Source: Dehalogenimonas formicexedens (GTDB taxonomy: Bacteria > Chloroflexota > Dehalococcoidia > Dehalococcoidales > Dehalococcoidaceae). From it: a stretch of DNA of 64,000 bases. The notes beneath the pieces are model-generated. The model was given only the letters and a program-made list of their open reading frames with translations, had not been told where the DNA came from and did not search any database. The stretch is taken from contig NZ_CP018258.1 in NCBI RefSeq assembly GCF_001953175.1, positions 304,210-368,209 on the forward strand, given 5' to 3'. The translations under genes were made by a program, and so were the position numbers. Numbering within the stretch: position 1 is the first letter of the stretch; every line of letters begins with the position of its first letter. Shown piece after piece: positions 25,787-33,318 of the stretch.

Positions 25787-27988
25787 TTATTCCTGATCGG
25801 CCACCTTTGGGATGGGCAAGGTTGAGCAGATACTGGTCCCGCCTCCCGACTTACTGTTGACGTCGAATTTGCCGCCCATAATTTCGGTCCGTCTTCTCAT
25901 GCACACCAATCCGCCGATAGTTTTGTCTATGGATCCGGCGTCGAAGCCGATTCCGTCATCGGTAACCGAAAGCCTGATCTGATGGTCCTGTTGGACAAGC
26001 GTTACCGAAACACGCGTCGCTCCGGAGTGGTTGGTGATATTCAATATGGCTTCATGAAAAATCCGATATAAGGTCGTATCAAGTGATTCGGGACATTCGA
26101 ATCCTTCAGGGTATTTGAAATCTGTCCGAATTCCAGTCTGATCCTGTAGCTTGTTCAATTCTTCCCTCAGGATTTTGATTAAGCCGTAGCGGCTGAGGGT
26201 GGCGGGATATAATTCTTTCATGACTGCTCTGGTTTCGTTGATCACGTCCTCGCTAATTTCGACAGCACGATTGAGCCCATCCGCGATTCCCGGAACTGAA
26301 TTGATCTGGGGAGTGAGTGCTTGAAGTTGTTGGTAGACTGCGGACATCGGCTGGATAACGCGGTCGTGGATTTCCAGCGAAAGCCACTGGCGCTGCTCTT
26401 CTTGCGCGTGTACATAAGCCTTCGCGAGTTCGCTCAAGCGTTCCTCCTTATCCAGGAGGTCGAGTTCAGTTCGTTTGCGTTCGGTGATGTCGACGCTGAC
26501 TCCGACAATTCCACATATTGAGTTCAACGAACCATACATCGGTTGCATGTAGATGAGGAAGACTCGTTCATTGAGAGTGGACTGCTGTTCCACCATCTGA
26601 GGAATACCGGTCAATGATTTTCGGTAAGCGATTATGAGGGGGGAGTTTTCGTTAAACCTCGGCGAATACTCGAAAATGGTTTTACCAACCAGATCTCTTG
26701 GTTCCCGCCCAGAAAGTTTGAGCCCCAGACCTTGGGCTGAAGTGTACCTGAGATCTTTATCCATCGTCCACAGAATGCAGGGCATCTGCGCCAGCATCAG
26801 GTCGAGGGCTTCCTGACTTGATTTTACCTCAGATTCCAAACGTTTTCTGACACTGATATCCCTGACGGTGCTTAGAACAATCGGTGAACCTTCCAGTGAT
26901 GATTGATGTATGTTTACTTCCACCGGAACATTCGAACCATCTTTCTTTTTCAAGATCGATTCAACCAATAATTCCTTTTTGACCTTTAGTAAACTGATGG
27001 CTTCCGACGGAGTGATTTTGACTTTGCCAAGATCAACGATGTCATTTGGAGTAAGGGATAGCAATTCTTCTCTTGAATAGCCGAGTAACTGGCACGCGGT
27101 GTCATTTACCTCGAAAAAACAGCCTGGACGACCATCCTGGGTCGGGTGATGGACGAAAATGGCGAAATTGGATGCCTGGAACAACAGGTCATACCGCTGG
27201 CGGCTCAATCTTAAGGAGGAAGAAAGGCGTTCACTTTCTTCGAACTTTCTTTCAAGCATCTCGTTGACATGCCTCAGTTCGGCGGTTCGATCCCGGACCA
27301 TGATTTCGAGGTTGTGCCGGTATAACTGAAGCTCATTATCGTTTTGGACCCTGACGATCGCGCCGCCCAGTTGCATCGCGGCCTGTTCCAACATGGCGAG
27401 CCGGCTAGGAGAAATAGCGTCTTTGCGGTGATCGGCCAGGTGGATCAACCCGATTATCTTTTCCCGCAGTTTGATCGGTATCAGGCACAGCGTTTCATAC
27501 CCGAAGGCCGGGCAGGCTCCCCTGCCACCGGAAGGGCTCTTTATTTCAGCATCTTGCTCATGCTGACTTTTAAAACTTGTAATCCCCCCGATATAAAAAG
27601 AACCCTTTTCCGTATAAAAAGATTGCAGCCTGGGCTTTTTGACCTCGCGCATGATATCGACGCACAGGCAAGAATCTTTTTTAATCGATAACTGATTCTC
27701 CTGATTGTAAAACTCATCCGGAAAACCTGAGTAAGCCTCATACGGGATGTTGCCGTCACAATCAAGGAGCCGGATGCCGATGCCGCTGCACTTGGTCAAC
27801 TCTTTGATTTCCTGGACAAAAGCGTTCAACAGCGGATGGATGGTTGAATAGGCGTTCGCGATCTCTAAGAACCGGTTGGTAACTCTCAGGGCACCTGGCG
27901 ATGTAGGCCTTGGAGTATTTTTCCAGTTCTTCCGGCCGTTATCCGCTTTTTGATATCGGACTTCACCGTCTAGCTCGGATTCTCCCAC
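25787..27988 (-). CDS. NarX-type sensor histidine kinase with GAF and PAS domains
   Basis: 733 residues, GTG start with AAAGGA upstream. In order: a GAF domain (about 40-220, with several Cys), a short coiled coil, two PAS domains (about 265-385 and 390-510), a HisKA_3-type dimerisation helix with the phospho-His in LSLEIHDRVIQPM, and a HATPase domain (NITNHSGATRVSV and DDGIGFD). No transmembrane segment is seen, so it senses a cytoplasmic signal; PAS domains may bind haem, flavin or a small ligand. Cytoplasmic PAS-type kinases of this sort occur beside rdhA genes in Dehalococcoidia. The stop lies 4 bp before its response regulator. Confidence 0.9.
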   Translation of the reverse strand: MGESELDGEVRYQKADNGRKNWKNTPRPTSPGALRVTNRFLEIANAYSTIHPLLNAFVQEIKELTKCSGIGIRLLDCDGNIPYEAYSGFPDEFYNQENQLSIKKDSCLCVDIMREVKKPRLQSFYTEKGSFYIGGITSFKSQHEQDAEIKSPSGGRGACPAFGYETLCLIPIKLREKIIGLIHLADHRKDAISPSRLAMLEQAAMQLGGAIVRVQNDNELQLYRHNLEIMVRDRTAELRHVNEMLERKFEESERLSSSLRLSRQRYDLLFQASNFAIFVHHPTQDGRPGCFFEVNDTACQLLGYSREELLSLTPNDIVDLGKVKITPSEAISLLKVKKELLVESILKKKDGSNVPVEVNIHQSSLEGSPIVLSTVRDISVRKRLESEVKSSQEALDLMLAQMPCILWTMDKDLRYTSAQGLGLKLSGREPRDLVGKTIFEYSPRFNENSPLIIAYRKSLTGIPQMVEQQSTLNERVFLIYMQPMYGSLNSICGIVGVSVDITERKRTELDLLDKEERLSELAKAYVHAQEEQRQWLSLEIHDRVIQPMSAVYQQLQALTPQINSVPGIADGLNRAVEISEDVINETRAVMKELYPATLSRYGLIKILREELNKLQDQTGIRTDFKYPEGFECPESLDTTLYRIFHEAILNITNHSGATRVSVTLVQQDHQIRLSVTDDGIGFDAGSIDKTIGGLVCMRRRTEIMGGKFDVNSKSGGGTSICSTLPIPKVADQE

Positions 27989-28362
27989 TTCGACCGTCCT
28001 TTGATGGTTTAAGTTTCATTATACAACCTTTGTTGGGCCTGAGTATTGAACAAGGTGAAAGTCTTCTTTGTCACATCCACGCGGATATTTTATTAATATC
28101 CGAAATGCCTAGCAGTCCTAGTCCATTTGGACGATGCCGATACTAAATATTAGAAATAAACTAATTTAGAGAATTAATACGACTATAATAAGATTTTTGT
28201 ATCTGGGCAGTTGGGTTGTTTTCGAATGACTCGATTACTTTAGGGCGAACCAAATTGGAGCCGGATTTATCTTAGGAAAGAGAGGTGTGACTTACGTAGA
28301 ATCTTACTCTGAGGTCTACCGGCAAAAGTTGCGTCGTTTCGAATTTAGGTGAGGGAGGAATT
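27989..28362 (+). promoter_or_regulatory. Divergent control region of the two-component system and rdhAB
   Basis: 374 bp between the kinase gene and rdhA with no supported gene. A TATAAT hexamer at 28184-28189 lies in an AT-rich stretch and is the best -10 candidate for rdhA; no good -35 precedes it, which fits an activator-dependent promoter. The resulting leader of about 165 nt contains a 20-nt block (28208-28227) that recurs at 31900-31919 upstream of another rdhA. Confidence 0.4.
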
Positions 28363-29811
28363 ATGACTACAGGTTTCCATTCAACTGTAACCCGACGAAC
28401 ATTCATGAAGGGGCTTGGGCTGGTGGCCACTGGGTCCGCCGCTCTGACATCTCCGGTGTTCCACGATCTGGACGAACTGGTGTCTTCTTCAAGCTCTGGA
28501 TGGCACCGCCCCTGGTATATCAAGGAAAGAGAGTTTGAAAACCCGGTATTGCCGATAGATTGGGCGAATCAGCAACGTGCCCCTGCCTGGCGCATATCCC
28601 CTTTCAGATATCAGAGCAGTACGGATCCTAAAGCTGCCAATGTTAGAGACAACGGTCTGAAAATTGCGACTGACTGGATAAAAGAAAAATATCCTGATTG
28701 GGGGAAAGGGCAGGAAATCGGATTCAGTGGTCTCAAGCCCGGTACGGTTAGGGATTTGGCACTCGCAAATGCCGTTGGCACCATTTCTTTTTACGACTTT
28801 CCGGGAAAAGCCAATAAAACCTGGTACCTTGGATTGCAGGCTGCGGCTACTCCCGAGACCTTAAAAATTGCTAAATGGCAGGGTACGCCGGAAGAAAACA
28901 TTCGAATGCTTCGGGCGGCAGCACGATTTTTTGGCGCTCAAGATCTTGGGGTCACTGGATTGACCGCCAACACGAAGAAATTTGTATTTGAGGAAGAGAC
29001 CGATAAGAAGAAGTGGATTTTTGGAGGGAGCGAACCCAAAGAAACGGCCACTGAACGCTATATCCCGGACGCAGCTCAATGGGTTATCTCTTACACAAAT
29101 ATCCAGAGTACCGAATTAACGCCGCGACAACCTTCAGCTCTCGGGGCAACGGCAACGACCAACGCATATCGACATTGGCCTCAGATAGAGGTAATGCTGA
29201 AAGAGTTTTTGCGGGGGCTGGGTTATTACGGCTTATCCGGAACCAGTTTTTCCGCGGTCGGACCTTCCAATCCCTGGGGCTTGATGTCGGGTATCGGCGA
29301 ACAGCAGCGCATGGCTAACGTTCTCATTTCTCCCGAGTGGGGAGCCCATGTTCGAGCCTTATCCCGAATGCCGACCAACCTTCCGCTGGCGCCAACGCCG
29401 CCGATTGATTTCGGTGCGTATAAATTCTGCTCAACGTGTAAGATTTGTGCAGAAACATGCCCCTATGGCTCCTTATCGATGGGCGGCCCCACTTCCACTC
29501 CGCCTGTCGACCAGTTAGGAGCGGAACAGGCAGCGGCACGATCGGACCAGGCTTACACCGGGTGGTGGGTCGATTATCGCACCTGCGCATTCTGCGGCGC
29601 TTGCCAGGGCGTTTGTCCTTTCAACTCGACCAAAGACGCACCGATTCATGATATCGTGATCTCTACCGTCGCCAACACGCCCTTGTTCAACGGTTTCTTT
29701 GCGAGCATGGAACGCAACTTCAACTATGGTTTCAAAGATCCTGAAACTTGGTGGGATATGGATCTTCCAGTGTATGGTGTCAGTCCCAAATTTACTGGGA
29801 AGGTATTTTAG
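28363..29811 (+). CDS. rdhA: Reductive dehalogenase RdhA with rdhB partner
   Basis: 482 residues. Tat signal TRRTFMKGLGLVATG. Both ferredoxin motifs are canonical: CSTCKICAETCP and CAFCGACQGVCPF. The region around WKQGTPEEN is conserved with the other RdhA proteins here, as is the FHDLDEL block after the signal. A good ribosome-binding site (GAGGGAGGAA) precedes the ATG. The rdhB gene follows after 9 bp, so this is the only complete rdhAB unit in the window. The divergent two-component system probably regulates it. Confidence 0.96.
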   Translation: MTTGFHSTVTRRTFMKGLGLVATGSAALTSPVFHDLDELVSSSSSGWHRPWYIKEREFENPVLPIDWANQQRAPAWRISPFRYQSSTDPKAANVRDNGLKIATDWIKEKYPDWGKGQEIGFSGLKPGTVRDLALANAVGTISFYDFPGKANKTWYLGLQAAATPETLKIAKWQGTPEENIRMLRAAARFFGAQDLGVTGLTANTKKFVFEEETDKKKWIFGGSEPKETATERYIPDAAQWVISYTNIQSTELTPRQPSALGATATTNAYRHWPQIEVMLKEFLRGLGYYGLSGTSFSAVGPSNPWGLMSGIGEQQRMANVLISPEWGAHVRALSRMPTNLPLAPTPPIDFGAYKFCSTCKICAETCPYGSLSMGGPTSTPPVDQLGAEQAAARSDQAYTGWWVDYRTCAFCGACQGVCPFNSTKDAPIHDIVISTVANTPLFNGFFASMERNFNYGFKDPETWWDMDLPVYGVSPKFTGKVF

Positions 29812-29820
29812 GAGGAAAAC

Positions 29821-30108
29821 ATGTTGGGCGTATTTATAATCGGTTTGGTTGTTGGTTTTGCGCTATTCGCGTTTAATTCATGGGTTCGCAGTAATGGGAG
29901 AAACATTACCTGGTACGAACTGGTTCTTGGAATTCTCGGATTCCTTTTAACTGGTTTTGCGATTTGGAATTATTTCGGATCGCTCGCTGAAAACTATCCA
30001 AAAGCAGGGTTGATGGCATTTGTGATGATAGGTATCCCAGGGTTACTTCTTATTGCGGTTGCCATAAGCCTGATTTTTAGGCGAAGGCCGGCTTCCGGTA
30101 ATAATTGA
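29821..30108 (+). CDS. rdhB: Reductive dehalogenase membrane anchor RdhB
   Basis: 95 residues, very hydrophobic, with three predicted membrane helices (about 2-20, 33-52 and 65-86) and a basic C-terminus (FRRRPAS). Length and topology match RdhB proteins, which tether RdhA to the outer face of the membrane. The ATG is preceded by AGGAGG overlapping the end of rdhA. It is the only rdhB in the window. Confidence 0.93.
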   Translation: MLGVFIIGLVVGFALFAFNSWVRSNGRNITWYELVLGILGFLLTGFAIWNYFGSLAENYPKAGLMAFVMIGIPGLLLIAVAISLIFRRRPASGNN

Positions 30109-30135
30109 ATTGACCTCAGGTAAAAATCGGTCCAA

Positions 30136-30168
30136 AGCGAGGGTGAGACGTTCGATCTCGCCCTCGCT
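30136..30168 (+). terminator. Hairpin after rdhB
   Basis: A 13-bp stem (AGCGAGGGTGAGA / TCTCGCCCTCGCT, one G-T pair) with a 7-nt loop begins 28 bp after the rdhB stop. No T-run follows, so its strength is uncertain. Confidence 0.6.
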
Positions 30169-30280
30169 CGTATAATGGGGCAGATACTCATTTTGCTAAC
30201 AAGTGCTCAGAAGTAATCTTGTCCCGAGAAATGTCTCTTCCCTATTATCATTAAAGCAGAATACCTATGAGATAAAATAC

Positions 30281-30322
30281 AAAAAGAGGCGGTGGCTCTC
30301 ACCAGAGTCACCGCCTCTTTTT
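30281..30322. terminator. Bidirectional terminator between convergent rdhAB and rdhA
   Basis: A long inverted repeat (AAAAAGAGGCGGTG and its complement around a 14-nt loop) gives A- and T-runs on both arms, so it can terminate transcription from both sides. It lies 17 bp from the end of the minus-strand rdhA. Confidence 0.9.
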
Positions 30323-30339
30323 GCTTTCTTGAGTGTTTA

Positions 30340-31716
30340 TTAGATCTGGCTGCTACCGGCGCTTGTTTGTTCGTCGTAACGCCAGGTGGTCAGGTCACGA
30401 TTCCACCAATCGGCGATCATTTTGGGCTGGTCGTCAAATTCCCTGACACCAAATGGCATGTAACTCTCAATCGCCATGATTGACGAATTGAAGAGTCCTG
30501 TTGTGGCCGCTATGGGCTTTATCAGGGCATGGATGCTGGCATTATCCAGCTCGTTGAACACGCATTGTCCCCAGCAATGCTGAAGGCAGGCGCCGATATC
30601 GCAATAGGCATAATCGGCATAGTACTTCTTAAGCCCTGGTCGTTTGTAATCCCAGGTTTTATAGCCGAGAGCCTGGGTCGCCGCAGGCAGGGTATTATGG
30701 GATTCCCAGGTCGGTTCAGTTTCTTCAGACAAGCAGAAGTTACCGTTTAGACGGCACATGTCGGAACATGTTTTACAGTGGGCGCAGAACCTGAAAATTC
30801 CGGAGTCGATGGGTGTTTCTTCCGGCAACTGCAGATCGGTCGAGAAAAGAGTCCACACCTTGATGCCGGCGCCGAATCTAGGACTAACCGAATGATCAAG
30901 GCGGCTTAATTCACTACCGCCACCAAGCGCGCCGAAAGCAGAGTTCGGGCCACTGACACCGCTGATGCAGTTGTAGCCAAGGGCGGTGAGAAACTCCGCC
31001 TGCCTCCGATTCAACAAACCTTGAGCGCTGTATCCGTATGGGTCACCGGTGCTGAAACGGGCAATGGTGAAGTCTTTGCGCATCATCGCCACGGTAACCG
31101 ACTTTACCTTACCTTTGACCTGGTTGTCAGTCAATGTGCCTGTGGTACCCAGATTGAGTATCCTTTGGTCGGTAGCGGAAAGGAAATGAACCTCCGGCAT
31201 TCCGAGATAACTATATGCAGCCCTTATCACACGCGCCGCCTCCTCGGGAGTTCCCTTCCACTTTTTGTCGGCAGCGACAGTGGTAAAACCGGTGGCAGCC
31301 GGCGTCCCCGCGGCAGCTGAAGTGACCCAATAATTGCTGGCAGCGCTAAGAGCATCGAACTTGATATCCCAGCGTTCCCTTTGCTCGGCTTTCCATTGGG
31401 CTTTCAGGTCCTTAAGACGTTTATCATTGTCCAGAAACCCGGGCAGCGTATCGGTATCTTGGATTGTAGTAAAGCCGAGATTCGCTTTCCTGTTCCAGGG
31501 CTTCAGGACATCCCAATCCACTTCTACTGTTGGCTTGTAAGCCTCACGATTTTTGACGTACCAAGCGTGCTTAAAATTGGCTTTTGGCGAGGAGATCAGC
31601 TCATCCATGTCATGGAAAACGGGTGCTGTCAATGCCGCTGCCCCGATTCCCGCGCCCGCTAGTCCAAGACCCTTCATGAAATTACGCCTGCTTACGGTGG
31701 AATGAAACTGGGACAT
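30340..31716 (-). CDS. rdhA: Reductive dehalogenase RdhA with atypical Fe-S motifs
   Basis: 458 residues. Tat signal SRRNFMKGLGLAGAG and a strong ribosome-binding site, AAAGGAGG. The first ferredoxin motif keeps the cysteines but not the final Pro (CAHCKTCSDMCRL). The second is CX4CX3CX3C (CDIGACLQHCWGQCVF), which departs from CX2CX2CX3CP spacing and brings a His and Trp into the loop. The segment after the first cluster is longer than in the paralogues. No rdhB lies nearby. It is presumably functional, since the frame is intact, but cluster ligation and redox potential may differ. Confidence 0.94.
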   Translation of the reverse strand: MSQFHSTVSRRNFMKGLGLAGAGIGAAALTAPVFHDMDELISSPKANFKHAWYVKNREAYKPTVEVDWDVLKPWNRKANLGFTTIQDTDTLPGFLDNDKRLKDLKAQWKAEQRERWDIKFDALSAASNYWVTSAAAGTPAATGFTTVAADKKWKGTPEEAARVIRAAYSYLGMPEVHFLSATDQRILNLGTTGTLTDNQVKGKVKSVTVAMMRKDFTIARFSTGDPYGYSAQGLLNRRQAEFLTALGYNCISGVSGPNSAFGALGGGSELSRLDHSVSPRFGAGIKVWTLFSTDLQLPEETPIDSGIFRFCAHCKTCSDMCRLNGNFCLSEETEPTWESHNTLPAATQALGYKTWDYKRPGLKKYYADYAYCDIGACLQHCWGQCVFNELDNASIHALIKPIAATTGLFNSSIMAIESYMPFGVREFDDQPKMIADWWNRDLTTWRYDEQTSAGSSQI

Positions 31717-32199
31717 TTACCATCCTCCTTTAGCTATTACTAAAAATTACCACCCAGTATTTTAGTATAAAAACAACTATACCATTGTAATAAAAAATAA
31801 CATCGTCCTAAAGTACTAGTTTTCTACGCATTTAGGATATCTAGGGATTTATCCTTGAATTTATGGCGGGAGTTGGGGCAGGTTGCTGTTAGTACTTGCC
31901 AGTTGGGTCGTTATGGAATCTGGATCGTTCGGATTTGGGTGACGTGCGCTTTAAAAGGATGAGTCGCCTAATTACGGGTAACCTGATGGATAGCTGTAAA
32001 GTATGCTTTGAACGACCACTCTGAGAAATCCGGGTCGGTTGGCCCCAGTTCAGGATTTAGTTTGTCCAGTCACAAAGCTACCTAGTGCTGGGTGGAGAAT
32101 AAGGACCTACGTGGTAAGTCCTCTTTAAAACCTTTGTTGTGCATCTATAAGAGAAAGAGCACACCGGAATAGCAAACATTCAAGAAAGTCAGGGTTTGA
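31717..32199. promoter_or_regulatory. Intergenic region upstream of rdhA and left of the island
   Basis: 483 bp without a supported gene. The AT-rich right-hand part (31740-31860) next to the rdhA start should hold its promoter, but no clear -35/-10 pair was found. A 20-nt block at 31900-31919 matches 17 of 20 bases of a block in the leader of the rdhAB pair. The island boundary begins at 32200. Confidence 0.35.
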
Positions 32200-32272
32200 T
32201 GGTGGGCAGCAGAGGATTCGAACCTCTGACTTCCTGCGTGTGAAGCAGGCGTTCTAACCACTGAACTAGCCG
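32200..32272 (-). repeat. Left attachment site: displaced tRNA-Val copy
   Basis: 73 nt matching 71 of 73 positions of the intact tRNA-Val at the other island end, same orientation. It keeps the CCA end, T-arm, anticodon arm and D-arm, but the 5' acceptor strand is replaced by unrelated sequence (ATTCGGC in place of GGGCGGC), so it cannot form a normal acceptor stem. The last 46 nt (32227-32272) are identical in both copies and should contain the crossover site. Confidence 0.9.
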
Positions 32273-32311
32273 AATAAACGTGAGCTAAACGTAATTCGAT
32301 GTCAAGACAAA

Positions 32312-33292
32312 ATGGAAAACAGCCCTGTAGACCGCCTAACTATCAGTACTCTTGTCTCGGCAAACTCCCTCGAAACCCTGATTCAAGGCTACCTCTTAAA
32401 CTGCCGATGTGAGAACAAATCCCCGAAAACTGTATCTATTTACCGAATGGTCTTGGACAACTTCCAGTGGTTCTTGTCCCACAAGGAGATGCCCACCGAA
32501 GTACACCTAATTAACGCTCTTCACGTTCGAGAGTTCCTTTGGTATCTGGCAAGCGAAAAAGTCCGTTGGGGAAGTACTAACTCGATGGCAACTCGACCAG
32601 CAAACTCGACGACGGTTCACGTCTACTATCGGTCGCTGAAGACCTTCTTTAGCTGGTTAAAAAGAGAAGAGCTAATCAATAAAAATCCGTTTGACCATAT
32701 CAATCCACCCAAACAGGAAAAGAAAGTCATTCAGGCACTCTCAGTTACGGAGATAAACACACTGTTTGATGCTTGTTTGGGTAAAACGATGTATGACGTT
32801 AGGGACAAGGCTATTCTTTGTGTGCTACTAGACAGCGGCTTGCGTATTTCGGAATTGACTTCACTCAAAGTAGAAGACTTTGACCAGACAAACGGAACCT
32901 TATTTATCCGTCGTGGCAAGGGTGGCAAGCAAAGGATTGTTAGAGTAGGGTCTAGAGCTCAGAAAGCTCTTTGGAAATATTTAACGCTTTACCGTAAGGG
33001 GAGTGATTCAAACTTATTTCTTAATAAGACAGGACACTCACTAGACGCGAATGCAGCTAAGCTAATGTTTAGAAGATTGGAAAACAAAACAAAAATCGAA
33101 GTCCACCCTCACAAACTGCGCCATACATTCGCCATAAGTTTTCTTCGGGCGGGTGGTGACGTGTTCAACCTCCAATATCTACTTGGTCATACAACTTTAC
33201 AAATGACTCAGAGGTATTTGCAGAGTCTCAATTCTAACGATGCTGTTGAAGCTCATAAAAAGTTTAGCCCGTTGGATAACTTATATGTTTAA
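32312..33292 (+). CDS. int: Tyrosine recombinase/integrase of the island
   Basis: 326 residues. An N-terminal SAM-like core-binding domain (about 18-120) is followed by a catalytic domain with all expected residues: R178 (LRISELTSL), the Lys of the beta-hairpin (GKGGKQRIV), H267 and R270 (HKLRHTF), H293 (LGHTT) and nucleophile Y302 (QRYLQ). It resembles XerC/XerD-like integrases. Its position 40 bp inside the left attachment repeat, reading into the island, identifies it as the integrase for this element. Confidence 0.95.
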   Translation: MENSPVDRLTISTLVSANSLETLIQGYLLNCRCENKSPKTVSIYRMVLDNFQWFLSHKEMPTEVHLINALHVREFLWYLASEKVRWGSTNSMATRPANSTTVHVYYRSLKTFFSWLKREELINKNPFDHINPPKQEKKVIQALSVTEINTLFDACLGKTMYDVRDKAILCVLLDSGLRISELTSLKVEDFDQTNGTLFIRRGKGGKQRIVRVGSRAQKALWKYLTLYRKGSDSNLFLNKTGHSLDANAAKLMFRRLENKTKIEVHPHKLRHTFAISFLRAGGDVFNLQYLLGHTTLQMTQRYLQSLNSNDAVEAHKKFSPLDNLYV

Positions 33293-33318
33293 TCGGGGGG
33301 AAGATTGGTTTTTAGCTG

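Noticed and set aside
28173..28191. Sequence resembling a phage T7 promoter (TAATACGACTATAATAAG)
   Set aside because: Partial match in an AT-rich promoter region; no T7-type polymerase gene is seen and the core is not conserved.
32200..32272. Second functional tRNA-Val
   Set aside because: The 5' acceptor strand is not complementary to the 3' strand, so this is a displaced remnant.
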